Positions 46,016 to 57,400 of a stretch of DNA of 64,000 nt are shown here, one piece after another (positions within the stretch are counted from its first letter, which is position 1; the number at the start of each line of letters is the position of its first letter). The stretch comes from Elusimicrobiales bacterium. GTDB taxonomy: Bacteria > Elusimicrobiota > Elusimicrobia > Elusimicrobiales > UBA9959. The notes below the pieces were generated by a model. It was given only the letters and a program-made list of their open reading frames with translations. It was not told where the DNA came from and did not search any database. The DNA lies in assembly GCA_024681855.1 (NCBI GenBank), contig JAILAB010000058.1:1-64000 (forward strand), written 5' to 3'. Made by a program: the position numbers and the translations under genes.

Positions 46016-47983
46016 TTATTTCAGCATTTCCTCAGCTTTGGCGGCTATGGCTTCTGCTGTTATGCCGAGAGCTTCATATACTTTCCCGGCGGGACCTGAA
46101 ATGCCGTACCTGTCAATGCCTGCTGATGATGATGAATGGCCCAGGAAATCTGTCCAGCCTGTGGTTCTTCCAGCTTCAGCTGAAACTTTAGGCAGGTTAG
46201 GCATAAATACTGAATTGCGGTATTCCTCGTCTTGTTTCATAAACAGTTCAAAGGAAGGCACGGATATTATTCTTACGCCTATGCCTTTTTTCTCAAGAAT
46301 CTTTGCTGCATCGAAGAGCATGTGAACCTCGCTGCCTGTACCGGCCAGTTCAATCTGCGATGGCATTTTTGATGTGTAAAGTACATAAGCGCCCTTTTTA
46401 ACTCCCTCCGAGATTTGTGCGCGGTATTCGGTGAGCAGTGGCAGTTTCTGGCGTGAGAGTGCCATACATACTGGCTTTCCGCTGCGTATGGCTGCCTCCC
46501 AGGCATAAAGCGTTTCCCAGGCATCTGCGGGGCGGAGCACTGTAAGCCCTGGTATCAGGCGCAGGCTCATCAGATGTTCTATAGGCTGATGGGTGGGGCC
46601 GTCTTCTCCTACGCCTATGCTGTCATGCGTAAATATAAATATTGATGGAACCTGCATCATTGCGGCAAGGCGGATTGCCGGGCGCATGTAGTCAGAGAAA
46701 ACAAGGAATGTGGCGCCAAAAGGTATTATGCCGCCATGAATTGCCATGCCGTTAATTAATGCTCCCATGGCATGTTCGCGTATGCCATAATGCAAAGTTC
46801 TTTCCGGTTCTTCAGTGAAATTAGTTTTTGTGGAAGGGCCAAGGTCAGCCGCGCCGCCTGCGAGCCCTGGTATTCCTTTTGCTATAAGGTTAATCACTTT
46901 TCCGGAGGCTTCCCTCGTTGCTAAAGGTTTGTCAAAGAAAGCATTGTCAGGGTTAAAAAGCTTTTCAGGAATTTCCTTGCTTAAAAGGCTTTGCGCTATG
47001 GCCGCATTTTCCTGATATTGTTCCTGATATTTTTTCCACAGCTTGAACCAGGATTTTAATTCTTTTTCTCCGCTTTCTGCCTGCTTGGCGAAGCGTTCTC
47101 TCGCTTCATCTGGAACAAAAAAGGATTCCTTGGATGGCCAGCCCAGTTTTTCTTTAGTAGCAAGTATTTCTTCCGGCTTAAGAGGTTCCCCATGCACGGA
47201 AGCTTTATCCTGTTTTGGGCTGCCAAAGCCTATATGTGTTTTCGCTATAATGATTGACGGCTTTTCTTCTTCCCTTTTGGCTTTCCTTATTGCTGAATCT
47301 ATTTCCTCTATGTCATTTCCGTCTTCAACTTCCAAAACTTGCCAGTTCTGCGCAAGGAAACGCTTTTTTATGTCCTCTGAGAAGGCTATGTCCGTGGAAC
47401 CTTCAATTGTTATTCCATTTGAATCGTACAGGCATATAAGCTTGCCGAGTTTCATCTGGCCGGCAAGGGATGCCGCTTCATAAGAAATGCCTTCCATAAG
47501 ATCGCCGTCTCCAGCCAGCACATAAGTGAAATGGTTTACAAGCGGCTCTGCGTCTTTTTTATTTATCTTTTTAGCCGTAAGGGATTCAGCAAGAGCCATG
47601 CCTACTGCGGTGGCGAATCCCTGTCCCAACGGGCCTGTAGTCATTTCCACGCCTTTTGTGTGGCGATATTCAGGATGCCCTGGAGTAAGCGAGCCCAGCT
47701 GGCGGAAATTCTTTAAGTCATCCATTGTAAGTCCGAAGCCGTACAGGTGCAGTATGGCATAAAGCATTGAGGAGCCGTGCCCGGCTGAAAGCACAAAGCG
47801 GTCTCTGTCAAACCATTCCGGATTTGATGGCGAAAATTTCAGATGCCTGGACCATACGGTATAGGCCAGCGGCGCAGCTCCAAGCGGAATGCCGGGATGC
47901 CCGGAATTGGCTTTGCCTATCATATCTATGGCAAGCGTCCTTATGCTGTTTATGCAAAGTTCATCTGTAGCGTCTTTTTTCAT
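46016..47983 (-). CDS. tkt: Transketolase
   Basis: 655 aa; IGKANSGHPGIPLGAAPLAYTVWSRHLKF, GDGDLMEGISYEAASLAGQ, FIFTHDSIGVGEDGPTHQPIEHL. Confidence 0.96.
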   Translation of the reverse strand: MKKDATDELCINSIRTLAIDMIGKANSGHPGIPLGAAPLAYTVWSRHLKFSPSNPEWFDRDRFVLSAGHGSSMLYAILHLYGFGLTMDDLKNFRQLGSLTPGHPEYRHTKGVEMTTGPLGQGFATAVGMALAESLTAKKINKKDAEPLVNHFTYVLAGDGDLMEGISYEAASLAGQMKLGKLICLYDSNGITIEGSTDIAFSEDIKKRFLAQNWQVLEVEDGNDIEEIDSAIRKAKREEEKPSIIIAKTHIGFGSPKQDKASVHGEPLKPEEILATKEKLGWPSKESFFVPDEARERFAKQAESGEKELKSWFKLWKKYQEQYQENAAIAQSLLSKEIPEKLFNPDNAFFDKPLATREASGKVINLIAKGIPGLAGGAADLGPSTKTNFTEEPERTLHYGIREHAMGALINGMAIHGGIIPFGATFLVFSDYMRPAIRLAAMMQVPSIFIFTHDSIGVGEDGPTHQPIEHLMSLRLIPGLTVLRPADAWETLYAWEAAIRSGKPVCMALSRQKLPLLTEYRAQISEGVKKGAYVLYTSKMPSQIELAGTGSEVHMLFDAAKILEKKGIGVRIISVPSFELFMKQDEEYRNSVFMPNLPKVSAEAGRTTGWTDFLGHSSSSAGIDRYGISGPAGKVYEALGITAEAIAAKAEEMLK

Positions 47984-48537
47984 TTTTCCTCCAACAGGCG
48001 TATTTTCCAGGCCTGAAGCGCAATAATCGTTTTAACGTCTTTTATCTTTCCTTTTTTGAAAAGATTCCAAGCCTCTTCAAAAGGCATGGCTTCTGTTTTT
48101 AAAAATTCGTCCTCATCCGGGTGGCTTATGCCTGGGGTAAGGCCTTTCGCCGCATATACATGAAGAATCTCATCTGAAAATGCGGCAGTTGTCCAAAAAT
48201 CAGTTATTTTTTCATATTTCTCTGCCTTGTATCCGGTTTCTTCTTCCAGCTCAGCTTTAGCTCTTGCTAGAGGGTCATCTTCTGGCCCGGTGAGTTTCCC
48301 TGCCGGAATTTCAAGCGTTACCTGCCTTACAGGATAACGGTATTGACGCACAAAAATGATTCTTCCGTCAGGCAGTACTGGCAAAACGGCAGAAGCTCCC
48401 GGATGTTCCATGTATTCGCGCACGGATTTTTTTCCGTTAGGCAATATGATAGTGTCAGCATGAAAGCTTACTGCATTGCCCTTGAAAACAATTTTTTTCT
48501 CAAAAGGCAATTCTATTATGCTTGTGATTTTTTTCAT
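47980..48537 (-). CDS. NUDIX hydrolase (ADP-ribose pyrophosphatase-like)
   Basis: 185 aa; GKLTGPEDDPLARAKAELEEETGYKAEKYEKI Nudix box; overlaps the tkt start by 4 nt. Confidence 0.92.
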   Translation of the reverse strand: MKKITSIIELPFEKKIVFKGNAVSFHADTIILPNGKKSVREYMEHPGASAVLPVLPDGRIIFVRQYRYPVRQVTLEIPAGKLTGPEDDPLARAKAELEEETGYKAEKYEKITDFWTTAAFSDEILHVYAAKGLTPGISHPDEDEFLKTEAMPFEEAWNLFKKGKIKDVKTIIALQAWKIRLLEEK

Positions 48538-48600
48538 TTAGATAAATTATATAAATTTGAAAAAAAAATAAAAACCTTATAATTTGTTAAAATTATATCT

Positions 48601-49566
48601 ATGAACAAGATAAGTTTTTTCTCATTTGGTACGGCATTGATATTTTTTTCTGTTTTCTTTTTGGCCTCATGCTCAAACAACAAGGAAATAATAGAAGCAT
48701 ATAATAACGGCAATTTTGAAAAGGCTGAATCATTATGCAGGCCTTTAGCAGAAAAAGATGAGCCGAACTGTCTTTACTTGCTTGGACGCATGGCCTATGA
48801 AGGAAGCGGCAGGCTTCAAAACAAAGAAGAGGCATATAAGCTTATGGGTAAGGCAGCGCAGCTGAATCACAGGAATGCTCAGTTCTTTTTAGGCATGATG
48901 CTTATAAATGATGAACAGGAAATAGACAATATTTCAGAAGATGCTTTAAATAACATAATGTATGCGGCAGAAGGCGGCCTTCCGGTTGCTCAAGAAACTT
49001 ATTACTCTATTATTTCTAAAAAGAAGAATGCCACAGAGGAAGAAAAGAAAAAGGCAGAACTTTTCCTTAACTCAGCTGCTGAAAAGGGGAATGCAAGTGC
49101 CCAGGTTATATTGGGCAGCCAATATTGCGTGCCTGTGTCAACTGTAACCGCATGCCAGGAACAGGGGATCCCTCTGCTTGAAAAAGCCGCTGCTGACAAT
49201 ATGTTTGCCCAGCGCTCGCTTGGCATTGTTTATTATTCACGCAATGAATTTGACAAATCCATAGAACCTTTAAGGAAGGCAGCTCTGCAGGGAGATGGAG
49301 AGTCAGCATTTTTCTTGGGACGCATATATCTTGTTGGCAAAGGTTATGAGGATGGCTATAAATGGATTAAGGCAGCTTCTGTGGCAGGCGTTAAGGGTGC
49401 GGATGAACAGCTTAAAACATTTTCTTCCAGCGGTAATGCCAGCCTGATTCAGGAAGGGGAAAAACGCTATGCCCAGATACGCAAGACTATTGAATATAAC
49501 AAGATGATCCTTAAGCGCCGCGTTGAGACCAGAGACATTGAAAAAGCATTCCTTGATAAAATCTGA
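48601..49566 (+). CDS. Sel1-repeat lipoprotein
   Basis: 321 aa; lipobox LASC; SLR motifs (CLYLLGRMAYEGSGRLQNKEEAYKLMGKAAQLNHRNAQFFLGMML). Confidence 0.83.
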   Translation: MNKISFFSFGTALIFFSVFFLASCSNNKEIIEAYNNGNFEKAESLCRPLAEKDEPNCLYLLGRMAYEGSGRLQNKEEAYKLMGKAAQLNHRNAQFFLGMMLINDEQEIDNISEDALNNIMYAAEGGLPVAQETYYSIISKKKNATEEEKKKAELFLNSAAEKGNASAQVILGSQYCVPVSTVTACQEQGIPLLEKAAADNMFAQRSLGIVYYSRNEFDKSIEPLRKAALQGDGESAFFLGRIYLVGKGYEDGYKWIKAASVAGVKGADEQLKTFSSSGNASLIQEGEKRYAQIRKTIEYNKMILKRRVETRDIEKAFLDKI

Positions 49567-49662
49567 GAATAGTAAGCATGAGATACATTAGCAGGGGCCT
49601 ATAAAAGCCTGCTATGTTGAATATAAAAAAGCATTTGCACGGCAGTTAAGCGCATGGCAAAT

Positions 49663-49689
49663 AAAAAACCCGGCTTGGCCGGGTTTTTT
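49663..49689. terminator. Bidirectional intrinsic terminator
   Basis: aaaaaacccggc-ttg-gccgggtttttt. Confidence 0.8.
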
Positions 49690-49708
49690 ATTTGCTTGTT
49701 TTGTTCTG

Positions 49709-50833
49709 TTATTTTTTCAGAGATGCTTTAACGGCATCTGTAACCAGCTTAATCTGCTCATCCGTAAGCTCTGGATACATTGGCAGAGAGAAAACAGTAT
49801 CCTGTACTTTCTCAGCATTGGGAAGATCTCCTCTCTTGCCTCCGAGATGCGCATAAGCTTTCTGCAAATGCAGTGCTATCGGATAGTATATCTGATTGGC
49901 TATGCCCTGTTCTGTAAGATATTTCTGGGCATTGTCGCGCTGTTCCTTTGTATCAAAGCGGATGGTGTAATAGTTAAAGGAATGGCGGCAGTTTTCAGGC
50001 ACTACGGGCGTAGCGCAAAAGCCTTTAAGCGCTTCCGCATATTTTGCTGCTACTGCTTTTCTCATCTCTGTCCATTTTTCAACATGCTTTAGCCTTACGC
50101 TTAATATGGCGGCCTGTACGGTGTCAAGCCTTGAATTAAAGCCTTCTATTTCATGTATATAGCGTATTTTGCTGCCATGATTGCGCAGGGCTTTCAGCTC
50201 TTCATAAATTGCATCATCGTTAGTAAGAACTGCCCCGGCATCGCCGAAAGCTCCTAAGTTCTTAGCTGGGAAGAAACTGAAAGTTCCGCAGTCGCCTATT
50301 GTTCCAAGGTATTTCCAATTCCCGTCGGCCATGCGGTATTTCCCGGTAAATGCTTGGGCTGTGTCTTCAATTACTTTTAAATTATGTTTTTTCGCTATGG
50401 CCATTATTTCGTCCATTTCGGCAGGCATGCCATAAAGATGGACAGGAAGTATTGCCTTAGTTTTGCTTGTTATTTTGCTTTCCACTGATTTAGGGCAAAG
50501 AGTGTATCTTTCAGGATCAATGTCAGCGAAAACAGGAATGGCTCCAGCCTGGCTTATAGTTTCTGATGTGGCTATGAATGTGAAAGGCGTTGTTATAACC
50601 TCATCTCCCGGCTTAATGCCGCTTGCCAGCAGGGCAAGCCTAAGAGCATCAGTGCCGCTATTTACTCCAACAGCGTATTTAGCGCCATTGTGAGCGGCAA
50701 ACTCTTTTTCAAATTCAGAAACTTGCGCTCCGAGAATAAAATTCGCTTTTTCAAACACTTGTTTTACTGCTGTTTCTATTTCTTCTCTTATGGGCGGATA
50801 TCCGGCCGTAAGATCTACCATTGGTACTTTCAT
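49709..50833 (-). CDS. DegT/DnrJ/EryC1/StrS family PLP-dependent aminotransferase
   Basis: 374 aa; YAVGVNSGTDALRLALLASGIKPGDEVITTPFTFIATSETISQAGAIPVFADIDPE, IEDTAQAFTG, TFSFFPAKNLGAFGDAGAVLTND, NHGS. Confidence 0.95.
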   Translation of the reverse strand: MKVPMVDLTAGYPPIREEIETAVKQVFEKANFILGAQVSEFEKEFAAHNGAKYAVGVNSGTDALRLALLASGIKPGDEVITTPFTFIATSETISQAGAIPVFADIDPERYTLCPKSVESKITSKTKAILPVHLYGMPAEMDEIMAIAKKHNLKVIEDTAQAFTGKYRMADGNWKYLGTIGDCGTFSFFPAKNLGAFGDAGAVLTNDDAIYEELKALRNHGSKIRYIHEIEGFNSRLDTVQAAILSVRLKHVEKWTEMRKAVAAKYAEALKGFCATPVVPENCRHSFNYYTIRFDTKEQRDNAQKYLTEQGIANQIYYPIALHLQKAYAHLGGKRGDLPNAEKVQDTVFSLPMYPELTDEQIKLVTDAVKASLKK

Positions 50834-50911
50834 GTATCCTCCTTAGGATTACTACAAACAAATTTTATAAAACGCAGGGCAAGCCGTGCAAATGCTATAA
50901 TTGAATTAATA

Positions 50912-53131
50912 ATGAAAAAATTTAATTTTTCTAATCCGTTTATTCGATTTTCAGATTGGTTTGAAAGCCTTTCTCTGCATAAAAAGGCTTATGCCATTCT
51001 AGGCATTGTCTCATCGCTTATATTGCTGTGCATGGTTGCAGTTTGCATTCCGCTTCATTATCTGCTTGGCTCCCTGCCTTCGACTGACAGTTTGGAGAAT
51101 TACACTCCATCTCTTACAACTTATGTGTATGACATAAATGACACAATGGTAAGCGAGTTTTCTGTTGAAAAGAGGGCATACCTTAATCTTGACAGAATCC
51201 CAGAGAATCTTCAGCATGCTCTAGTCGCTATGGAAGACCAGCAGTTTTATAATCATCCTGGCATTTCCGTAAGGGGTATTTTCCGTTCTGTGGTAAGCAA
51301 TGTCATGCGCGGCAGAAAAGCACAGGGCGGTTCTACTATTACCCAGCAGCTCTCCAGAGGCATTTTCCTAACTGCTGAAAAAACTATTATCCGAAAAATA
51401 AAGGAAATCCTGCTTGCTTTCCATATAGAACGCAAATTTTCAAAGCAGGAAATACTTACCCTTTATCTTAATCAGATTTACCTTGGTGGCGGCGTTTATG
51501 GAGTTCAATCTGCGGCAAAACATTATTTTGGCAAAAACGTGGATGAGCTGTCTTTAGCTGAATGCGCAATGCTTGTTGGCCTTATTCCTTCTCCTGAGAG
51601 ATATTCCCCTTTTAAGAACCCTGATTCGGCAAAGCAGCGTCGCAAAATAGTCCTTGATCAGATGGTGAGTTTCTCACAAAGAAAAAAAGATAAGGATGAC
51701 AAAACTCCAAATTATTCCGCAATAACAAAAGAAGCTGCGGATCTTGCGGCTGAAGAGCCTTTTGCCACAGAACCTGATGCCAAGGGAAATTCTCATGGCG
51801 CATATTTCGTAGAACATGTGCGGCAGCAGCTTAAAACCCTGGGTTTTTCAGATGATCAGATTTATAAGGGAGGATATAAAGTCTATACCACTCTTGATAT
51901 AAATATGCAGAAGGTTGCGGAAGAGGTAATGGAAAAATATCTCTCTAAGTATGATGAGGCTGTAGCACAAATGCCAAAGCCTGCGCCTGAAAAAATTATA
52001 GATGAGAATGGCGTAGAGCAGGAAGCTCCAGCTCCGTCTACAGCTCCGGTGCAGGGGGCTTTTATAATACTTGATAATAAGACTGGCGGCATACGCTGCC
52101 TTGTTGGAGGCCGCAATTTCAAAGATAGCAAATTTAACAGGGCTTTGCAGGCAAGGCGTCAGCCAGGCTCAACATTTAAGCCTTTTGTATGGATGGCTGC
52201 GCTGATGAACGGATATACTCCTGCCAGCATTGTGGACGACTCTCCAATGGCTTATTATTTTGACGGCAGGGACTGGCGGCTTTTAGAAGGAGCAACTGAT
52301 CAGTATTCCATAGATTTGGCTGTTGCCCCATTTGTCGGAAATCCCGAATTTAAGATATGGGTTCCGAATAACTTTGACGGCAAGTCCCGCGGTCCGATAA
52401 CTGCTAGGAGAGCATTGGAAGCATCTAGAAATTTGGCCTCCATTTATTTGGTAACCCGCGTAGGCCCCACTTCAGTGGTTGATGTGGCTCATCAGGCAGG
52501 AATAGACCCTAAGCGCTTCCTTAATCCAGTGCCGTCAATAGGTTTAGGAACATCTCTGGTTACTCCGATGGAAATGACCACGGCATTTTCTACTTTCGCG
52601 AATGGAGGCATTCATGTAGAGCCTTTCGCCATAGCAAAAGTTGTGGACAGCCAGGGCCGTGTAGTATATGAAAATTATCCTGAAGAAACGGAAAGTTTTT
52701 CTCCGCAGCTTTCATATGTTCTTGTGAATATGATGAAAGGCGTTGTTCAGCGCGGAACAGGCGTAAGAGCCTCTGTCTTGAAACGCCCTCTTGCTGGAAA
52801 AACAGGCACAAGCCAGGATTCAAAGGATATGTGGTTTATAGGCATGACGCCTGACCTTACCGCTGGAGCATGGATGGGCTATGATGACCAGATAATGATG
52901 TCAAAGCAGGACTGGACCGGCGGTTCTACCGTGTTGCCGTGGTGGACGGAAATCATGTCGTCTGTTTTTAAGGATATGCCTGTAAGGGACTTCACCGTCC
53001 CAGATGGAATAACTTTTGTTACCATAGACCAGGACAGCGGAAAACTTGCCCTTCCTACCTGTAAAAAGAAGCTGCTTGAAGCTTTTGTTGCCGGCACAGA
53101 GCCGCATGAGTTTTGTGATGTGGAACATTAA
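50912..53131 (+). CDS. Penicillin-binding protein 1A-type transglycosylase/transpeptidase
   Basis: Start MKKFNFSNPFIRFSDWF; MEDQQFYNHPGISVRGIFRSVVSN...GGSTITQQLSRG (GT51); RRQPGSTFKPFVWMAAL, KTGTSQDSKDMWFIG (transpeptidase). The ORF track N-terminus 50690-50911 overlaps the divergent aminotransferase and is unlikely to be coding. Confidence 0.94.
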   Translation: MKKFNFSNPFIRFSDWFESLSLHKKAYAILGIVSSLILLCMVAVCIPLHYLLGSLPSTDSLENYTPSLTTYVYDINDTMVSEFSVEKRAYLNLDRIPENLQHALVAMEDQQFYNHPGISVRGIFRSVVSNVMRGRKAQGGSTITQQLSRGIFLTAEKTIIRKIKEILLAFHIERKFSKQEILTLYLNQIYLGGGVYGVQSAAKHYFGKNVDELSLAECAMLVGLIPSPERYSPFKNPDSAKQRRKIVLDQMVSFSQRKKDKDDKTPNYSAITKEAADLAAEEPFATEPDAKGNSHGAYFVEHVRQQLKTLGFSDDQIYKGGYKVYTTLDINMQKVAEEVMEKYLSKYDEAVAQMPKPAPEKIIDENGVEQEAPAPSTAPVQGAFIILDNKTGGIRCLVGGRNFKDSKFNRALQARRQPGSTFKPFVWMAALMNGYTPASIVDDSPMAYYFDGRDWRLLEGATDQYSIDLAVAPFVGNPEFKIWVPNNFDGKSRGPITARRALEASRNLASIYLVTRVGPTSVVDVAHQAGIDPKRFLNPVPSIGLGTSLVTPMEMTTAFSTFANGGIHVEPFAIAKVVDSQGRVVYENYPEETESFSPQLSYVLVNMMKGVVQRGTGVRASVLKRPLAGKTGTSQDSKDMWFIGMTPDLTAGAWMGYDDQIMMSKQDWTGGSTVLPWWTEIMSSVFKDMPVRDFTVPDGITFVTIDQDSGKLALPTCKKKLLEAFVAGTEPHEFCDVEH

Positions 53132-53147
53132 TAATCCTGCTTAGATA

Positions 53148-53185
53148 AATTAGAAAAGGCTGTCTAATGACAGCCTTTTCTAATT
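53148..53185. terminator. Terminator-like hairpin between PBP1A and alr
   Basis: Perfect 17-bp stem aattagaaaaggctgtc / gacagccttttctaatt with 4-nt loop. Confidence 0.75.
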
Positions 53186-53248
53186 AGCCAGATAAGTTTT
53201 CTTTCAGCATGAATTCATTCTGAATTATTATTTAGCCGGTCTTAGCCT

Positions 53249-54352
53249 TTAAATATATATTTTAGGAATAAGCGTGTTTGCTGCCGTTCTCCTTACATGA
53301 AGAGAAACTGCAGTTCCTGGAATAGCTTCAGGTATTTCTGAAACATCAAGCAGTGTATGTGATATCCCAGGCTTGCTTATAAAGAATGCCTTTTTATTAT
53401 TTATAACGCCCCAATAGCGGAATCCGGAAGAAATGCGTATTTGGTATTCTGCCGGCTCCATGGTAAGGCCGTCGCTGTATCCTGCTGGTATTGCGGCTAT
53501 TCTCATATCTTTAGGAGCGGTAAATTCAGCATTGTATCCCAGTTTCTGTCCTTTCCTTATTTGTTTTACTGAAATTATTTTTGCGAAAAATTTCCAAGGC
53601 CTCAGCAAGCCTGGCAGCGGCGGGCCCTGCCTGCGTTTGCGGTAAATGTCTGTGGGATATATGCCGTACATAAGATTCCCTATCCTTACCTCATCATGCT
53701 GGCTGTCAGGAAAATCGCAGAATACGGAACTATTGGCTGCGCAGGCTTCAATATGCCTGCCGGCAGCAGAGGAAGCCTGTTCTGCCAATTTGGCAAAGAG
53801 CTTGAGTTTTTCTTCAGCGTCTGTCATGTTTTGAGGAGGCTTATATCCGAGATGAGTGCTTATTCCGGCAAGTCTTATATGCTGAAATTTGTCCGTATCT
53901 GTTGCTTCTTTAAGAAAAGAAGCAAATTCTTCCGGAGCTATACCCCAGCGTCCCATGCCTGTGTCCGCAGGCAATGTCCATGGCAGAAAGCCGGATTTGT
54001 CTTTGTGCTTTTTAGCTGCTTTTTCAAATGCCAGCAGAAAATCTATAGAATCAGGGCAAGGCTCCAGTTTGCCGGCGGCTATCGCTTCTGCTTCTTCAGG
54101 AAGAGAGGGGGCGAGAAGTTTTATTTTCGCATCAGGGAATGCTTTTCTTAATTTAAGCCCTTCTTCCGCAGTAAGCACGGCAAGGCTGTCAGCTCCTCCG
54201 ATGATTGCTGCCTCAGCTGTTTCACATGCTCCATGCCCGTATCCATTGGCTTTGACAACCGCTGTAAACTTAACTCCTTTTTTCAGCGCGGCTTTTATTA
54301 TCCTTACATTTTCTGTTATTACTTTTTTGTCAATTTCAATCCATTTAAGCAT
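53249..54352 (-). CDS. alr: Alanine racemase
   Basis: Start MLKWIEIDKKVITENVRIIKAAL; KFTAVVKANGYGHGACETA (PLP Lys); LPADTGMGRWGI; GYNAEFTAPKDMRIAAIPAGYSDGL. Confidence 0.92.
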   Translation of the reverse strand: MLKWIEIDKKVITENVRIIKAALKKGVKFTAVVKANGYGHGACETAEAAIIGGADSLAVLTAEEGLKLRKAFPDAKIKLLAPSLPEEAEAIAAGKLEPCPDSIDFLLAFEKAAKKHKDKSGFLPWTLPADTGMGRWGIAPEEFASFLKEATDTDKFQHIRLAGISTHLGYKPPQNMTDAEEKLKLFAKLAEQASSAAGRHIEACAANSSVFCDFPDSQHDEVRIGNLMYGIYPTDIYRKRRQGPPLPGLLRPWKFFAKIISVKQIRKGQKLGYNAEFTAPKDMRIAAIPAGYSDGLTMEPAEYQIRISSGFRYWGVINNKKAFFISKPGISHTLLDVSEIPEAIPGTAVSLHVRRTAANTLIPKIYI

Positions 54353-54416
54353 TGTTCTGCGCCTTGATATTGGCATTCTCTCCGCTCAATGAGGACATGC
54401 GGCGGCTTATGCCGAT

Positions 54417-57400
54417 ATGTTAAAATTATATCAAAAGGAAATGGAATATTCTGTAAAGGGCATTCCTAATTTGAGCGCCCGCCTCTGGTTTGCCCTTGCC
54501 AGACAGCAGGAAAAAAAAACGGACGCTTTATTTATCATTAAACCGGAAGAAGCGCAAGAAGCGCTGAATGCCGCAGAATCGCTTTTGTCCATAATGCCTG
54601 AGAACTCGCAGATTCCGGAGCTTTGCGTTTGGGAAGGAGATACTGCCCAGAAAGCCGCCGCATTGCGGAAACTGTGCCGTCATGAAAAACAACAGCTGAT
54701 ATTTCACATACTTTCTAAAGAAACATTATGCTCTTCATTTCCAGATAAAGCGGCATACGATGACTTGTCGCTGCGTATTATCAGAGGAAGAAATTATCAG
54801 CGCAATAAGATAACCGGCAGGCTGTCAGAAATTGGTTATGAGCGTGTTTTTTTTGTAGAGGAGAGAGGCGATTATGCGGTTAGGGGCTCAGTTCTGGATG
54901 TCTTTCCTTTAGATGCTGAGAAGCCTCTGCGTCTTTTTTTTGATGATGATCTGCTTGCTGGCATTAGATATTTTGAAATAGACAGCCAGCACACTTCAGA
55001 TTTCCTTGACTCTTTTGAAATTCCGCCAAAAAATTTTGGCAGCGCGCGCCGGCCATTCATTTCCTTTTTAGGAAAAGAATTTTTTGCTGTTTCCTGCATG
55101 GATATCTGGAAGGAAGATATGCCGGAAATTCCCTGTCTTTATCTTGCGGAAGCAATTACTCCTGACTTTGATGAAGATTTCGGGGCTGCAAAAAATTTGA
55201 GTTTCGGCCTTTCTCCCGAAATGCTTTCCGCTGAAATTCGCCGCTTGCGCAAATGCGGATTTACTGTATATTTCTTTTGCATAAATAAGGGCGAGGCGGA
55301 AAGGATAGGCCGGCTTCTCCAAGGCAAGGATATTGGCGGAACTCTTATTCCTAAAATAGGCTATATATCGGAAGGTTTTGTTCACAATCCCGGCAAAATA
55401 GCTGTTATAACCGCGTCAGAATATCTGATGCGCCGCTATTCTTTCAGCATGGACTCCCATAAGGCAGGCAAGAAATTCTTCAAGTGGAGTGATTTGAAGC
55501 CTGGGGATTATGTGGTTCATGAGGATTATGGCATAGCAAGGTATCGCGGCCTGAAAAAGGCGTATTACCGTACTCAAGATGGTCAGACGGCAGAAGATTC
55601 CGATTGCCTTTATCTGGAATATGCCAGGGGGGATGCTCTTTTTGTCCCATTAGATGATTTCACTAAAGTTCAAAAGTTCATAAGTTCGGAAGGAAAACAG
55701 CCTCATCTTTCTCACATGGACACAAAAACATGGAAAGACATGAAGGGCCGTGTGAAGGAAGAAGTGCGGGAAATGGCAGGAAATATTCTCAGGCTGGAAG
55801 CCGAAAGAGCATTGTGCCATGCCTGTTCATTTGCTCATGGAGGCATTCTGGAGACTGAATTTGAGGAAGCCTTCGCTTATGAGGAAACGCCTGATCAGAA
55901 AAAAGCCATAAAGGAAGTTCTTCAGGACATGGAGGGAGAAATTCCCATGAACAGGCTTATTGCCGGAGATGTCGGATTTGGCAAAACGGAGGTTGCAATG
56001 CGTGCAGCTATGCGCGCGGTGATAAACGGAGCGCAGGCTGCGTTAATTGCCCCTACCACAATACTTGCAGATCAGCATTTCAGGAGCTTTAAGGCCCGTT
56101 TTGCAGGATTTCCGGTGCGGATAAAAGTGCTTTCCCGTTTTGTTTCAGCTAAAGAACAGAAAGAAACCTTGCGTGAGCTGGAATCAGGCAAGGCTGATAT
56201 AGTGATTGGCACGCATCGCCTGCTTCAGAAGGATATTAAATTTTCCAATTTAGGCCTGATGATAGTTGATGAGGAACATCGCTTTGGCGTTAAGGCTAAA
56301 GACCGCATAAAAGAAACAGCAAAAGGCGTTCACTGTCTTCTTATGAGCGCTACGCCAATTCCAAGGACGCTTTACCAGTCTTTGTCTGCCCTTAAAAGCA
56401 TGAGCGTTATTGAAAGCCCTCCTGTGGGAAGACAGGCCGTGTCAACTTTTGTGCGCCCTTTCTCCGAACAGGATGTTGCTTCAGCCGTAGCATACGAGCT
56501 TGCAAGGGGCGGCCAGGTTTTTTATGTGCATAACAGGGTTAAGACAATAGATAGCCGCTGCGCCTATCTTAAAAAGATAATGCCGGAACTGCGCATAGCT
56601 GTAGCGCATGGCCAGCTGTCTTCGGAATCCGTTGCCGGAACCATGAAAGCCTTTCTAAACGGGGAATACGATGTGCTTATGGCTACCACGATAATAGAGT
56701 CAGGCATAGACATTCCTAATGTGAATACTCTTATTGTGGAACAGGCTCATGAGCTTGGTCTTGCGCAGCTTTATCAGCTGCGCGGAAGAATAGGAAGAGG
56801 AAAACGCAAGGCTTTCTGTTATCTTTATTATCCTGGCTGGCTTAATAGCAGCAATGGCAAGGATATTCTGAATAAAAAAACAGATTTGAATATTTCTTTA
56901 AATGCGGAAAAAAGAAAAAAAGATGATAAGACAAGTTCTGTTTCAGAAGATGCTGCCCGCCGGCTAAGCGCATTAGAAGAATTTACAGCATTGGGATCGG
57001 GGTTGAGGCTGGCCATGCGTGATTTGGAAATACGCGGCGCTGGCGATCTCTTAGGCTTGCGGCAGCATGGATTTATAAACAGCGTGGGCCTTGAAATGTA
57101 CATACAGCTCCTTAATGGGGAAATAAACCGCCTTAAAGGCAAAAAGCCTGAAGAAGATTTGCCGGATCCGAGCCTTGACATAGCCGTTACGGCTTATCTG
57201 CCTGAATACTATATTGAAGATGAAATGGAAAGGCTTAATTACTATAAAAAGATTTTGAAAGCGCCGCTCAAGCAGCTTTCAGCCATTTATGATGAACTGG
57301 AAGACTTGTCCGGCCCGGCCCCTGAGCCGGTTAAAAGCCTTTTCCGAATAGCTCGCCTAAAAAAGAGGCTTGGCCGCATTGGAGTTCGTTCAGTAAGACA

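Noticed and set aside
50690-50911. N-terminal extension of the PBP1A ORF
   Set aside because: It overlaps the divergent aminotransferase gene, and the in-frame Met at 50912 starts a typical cytoplasmic/TM N-terminus.
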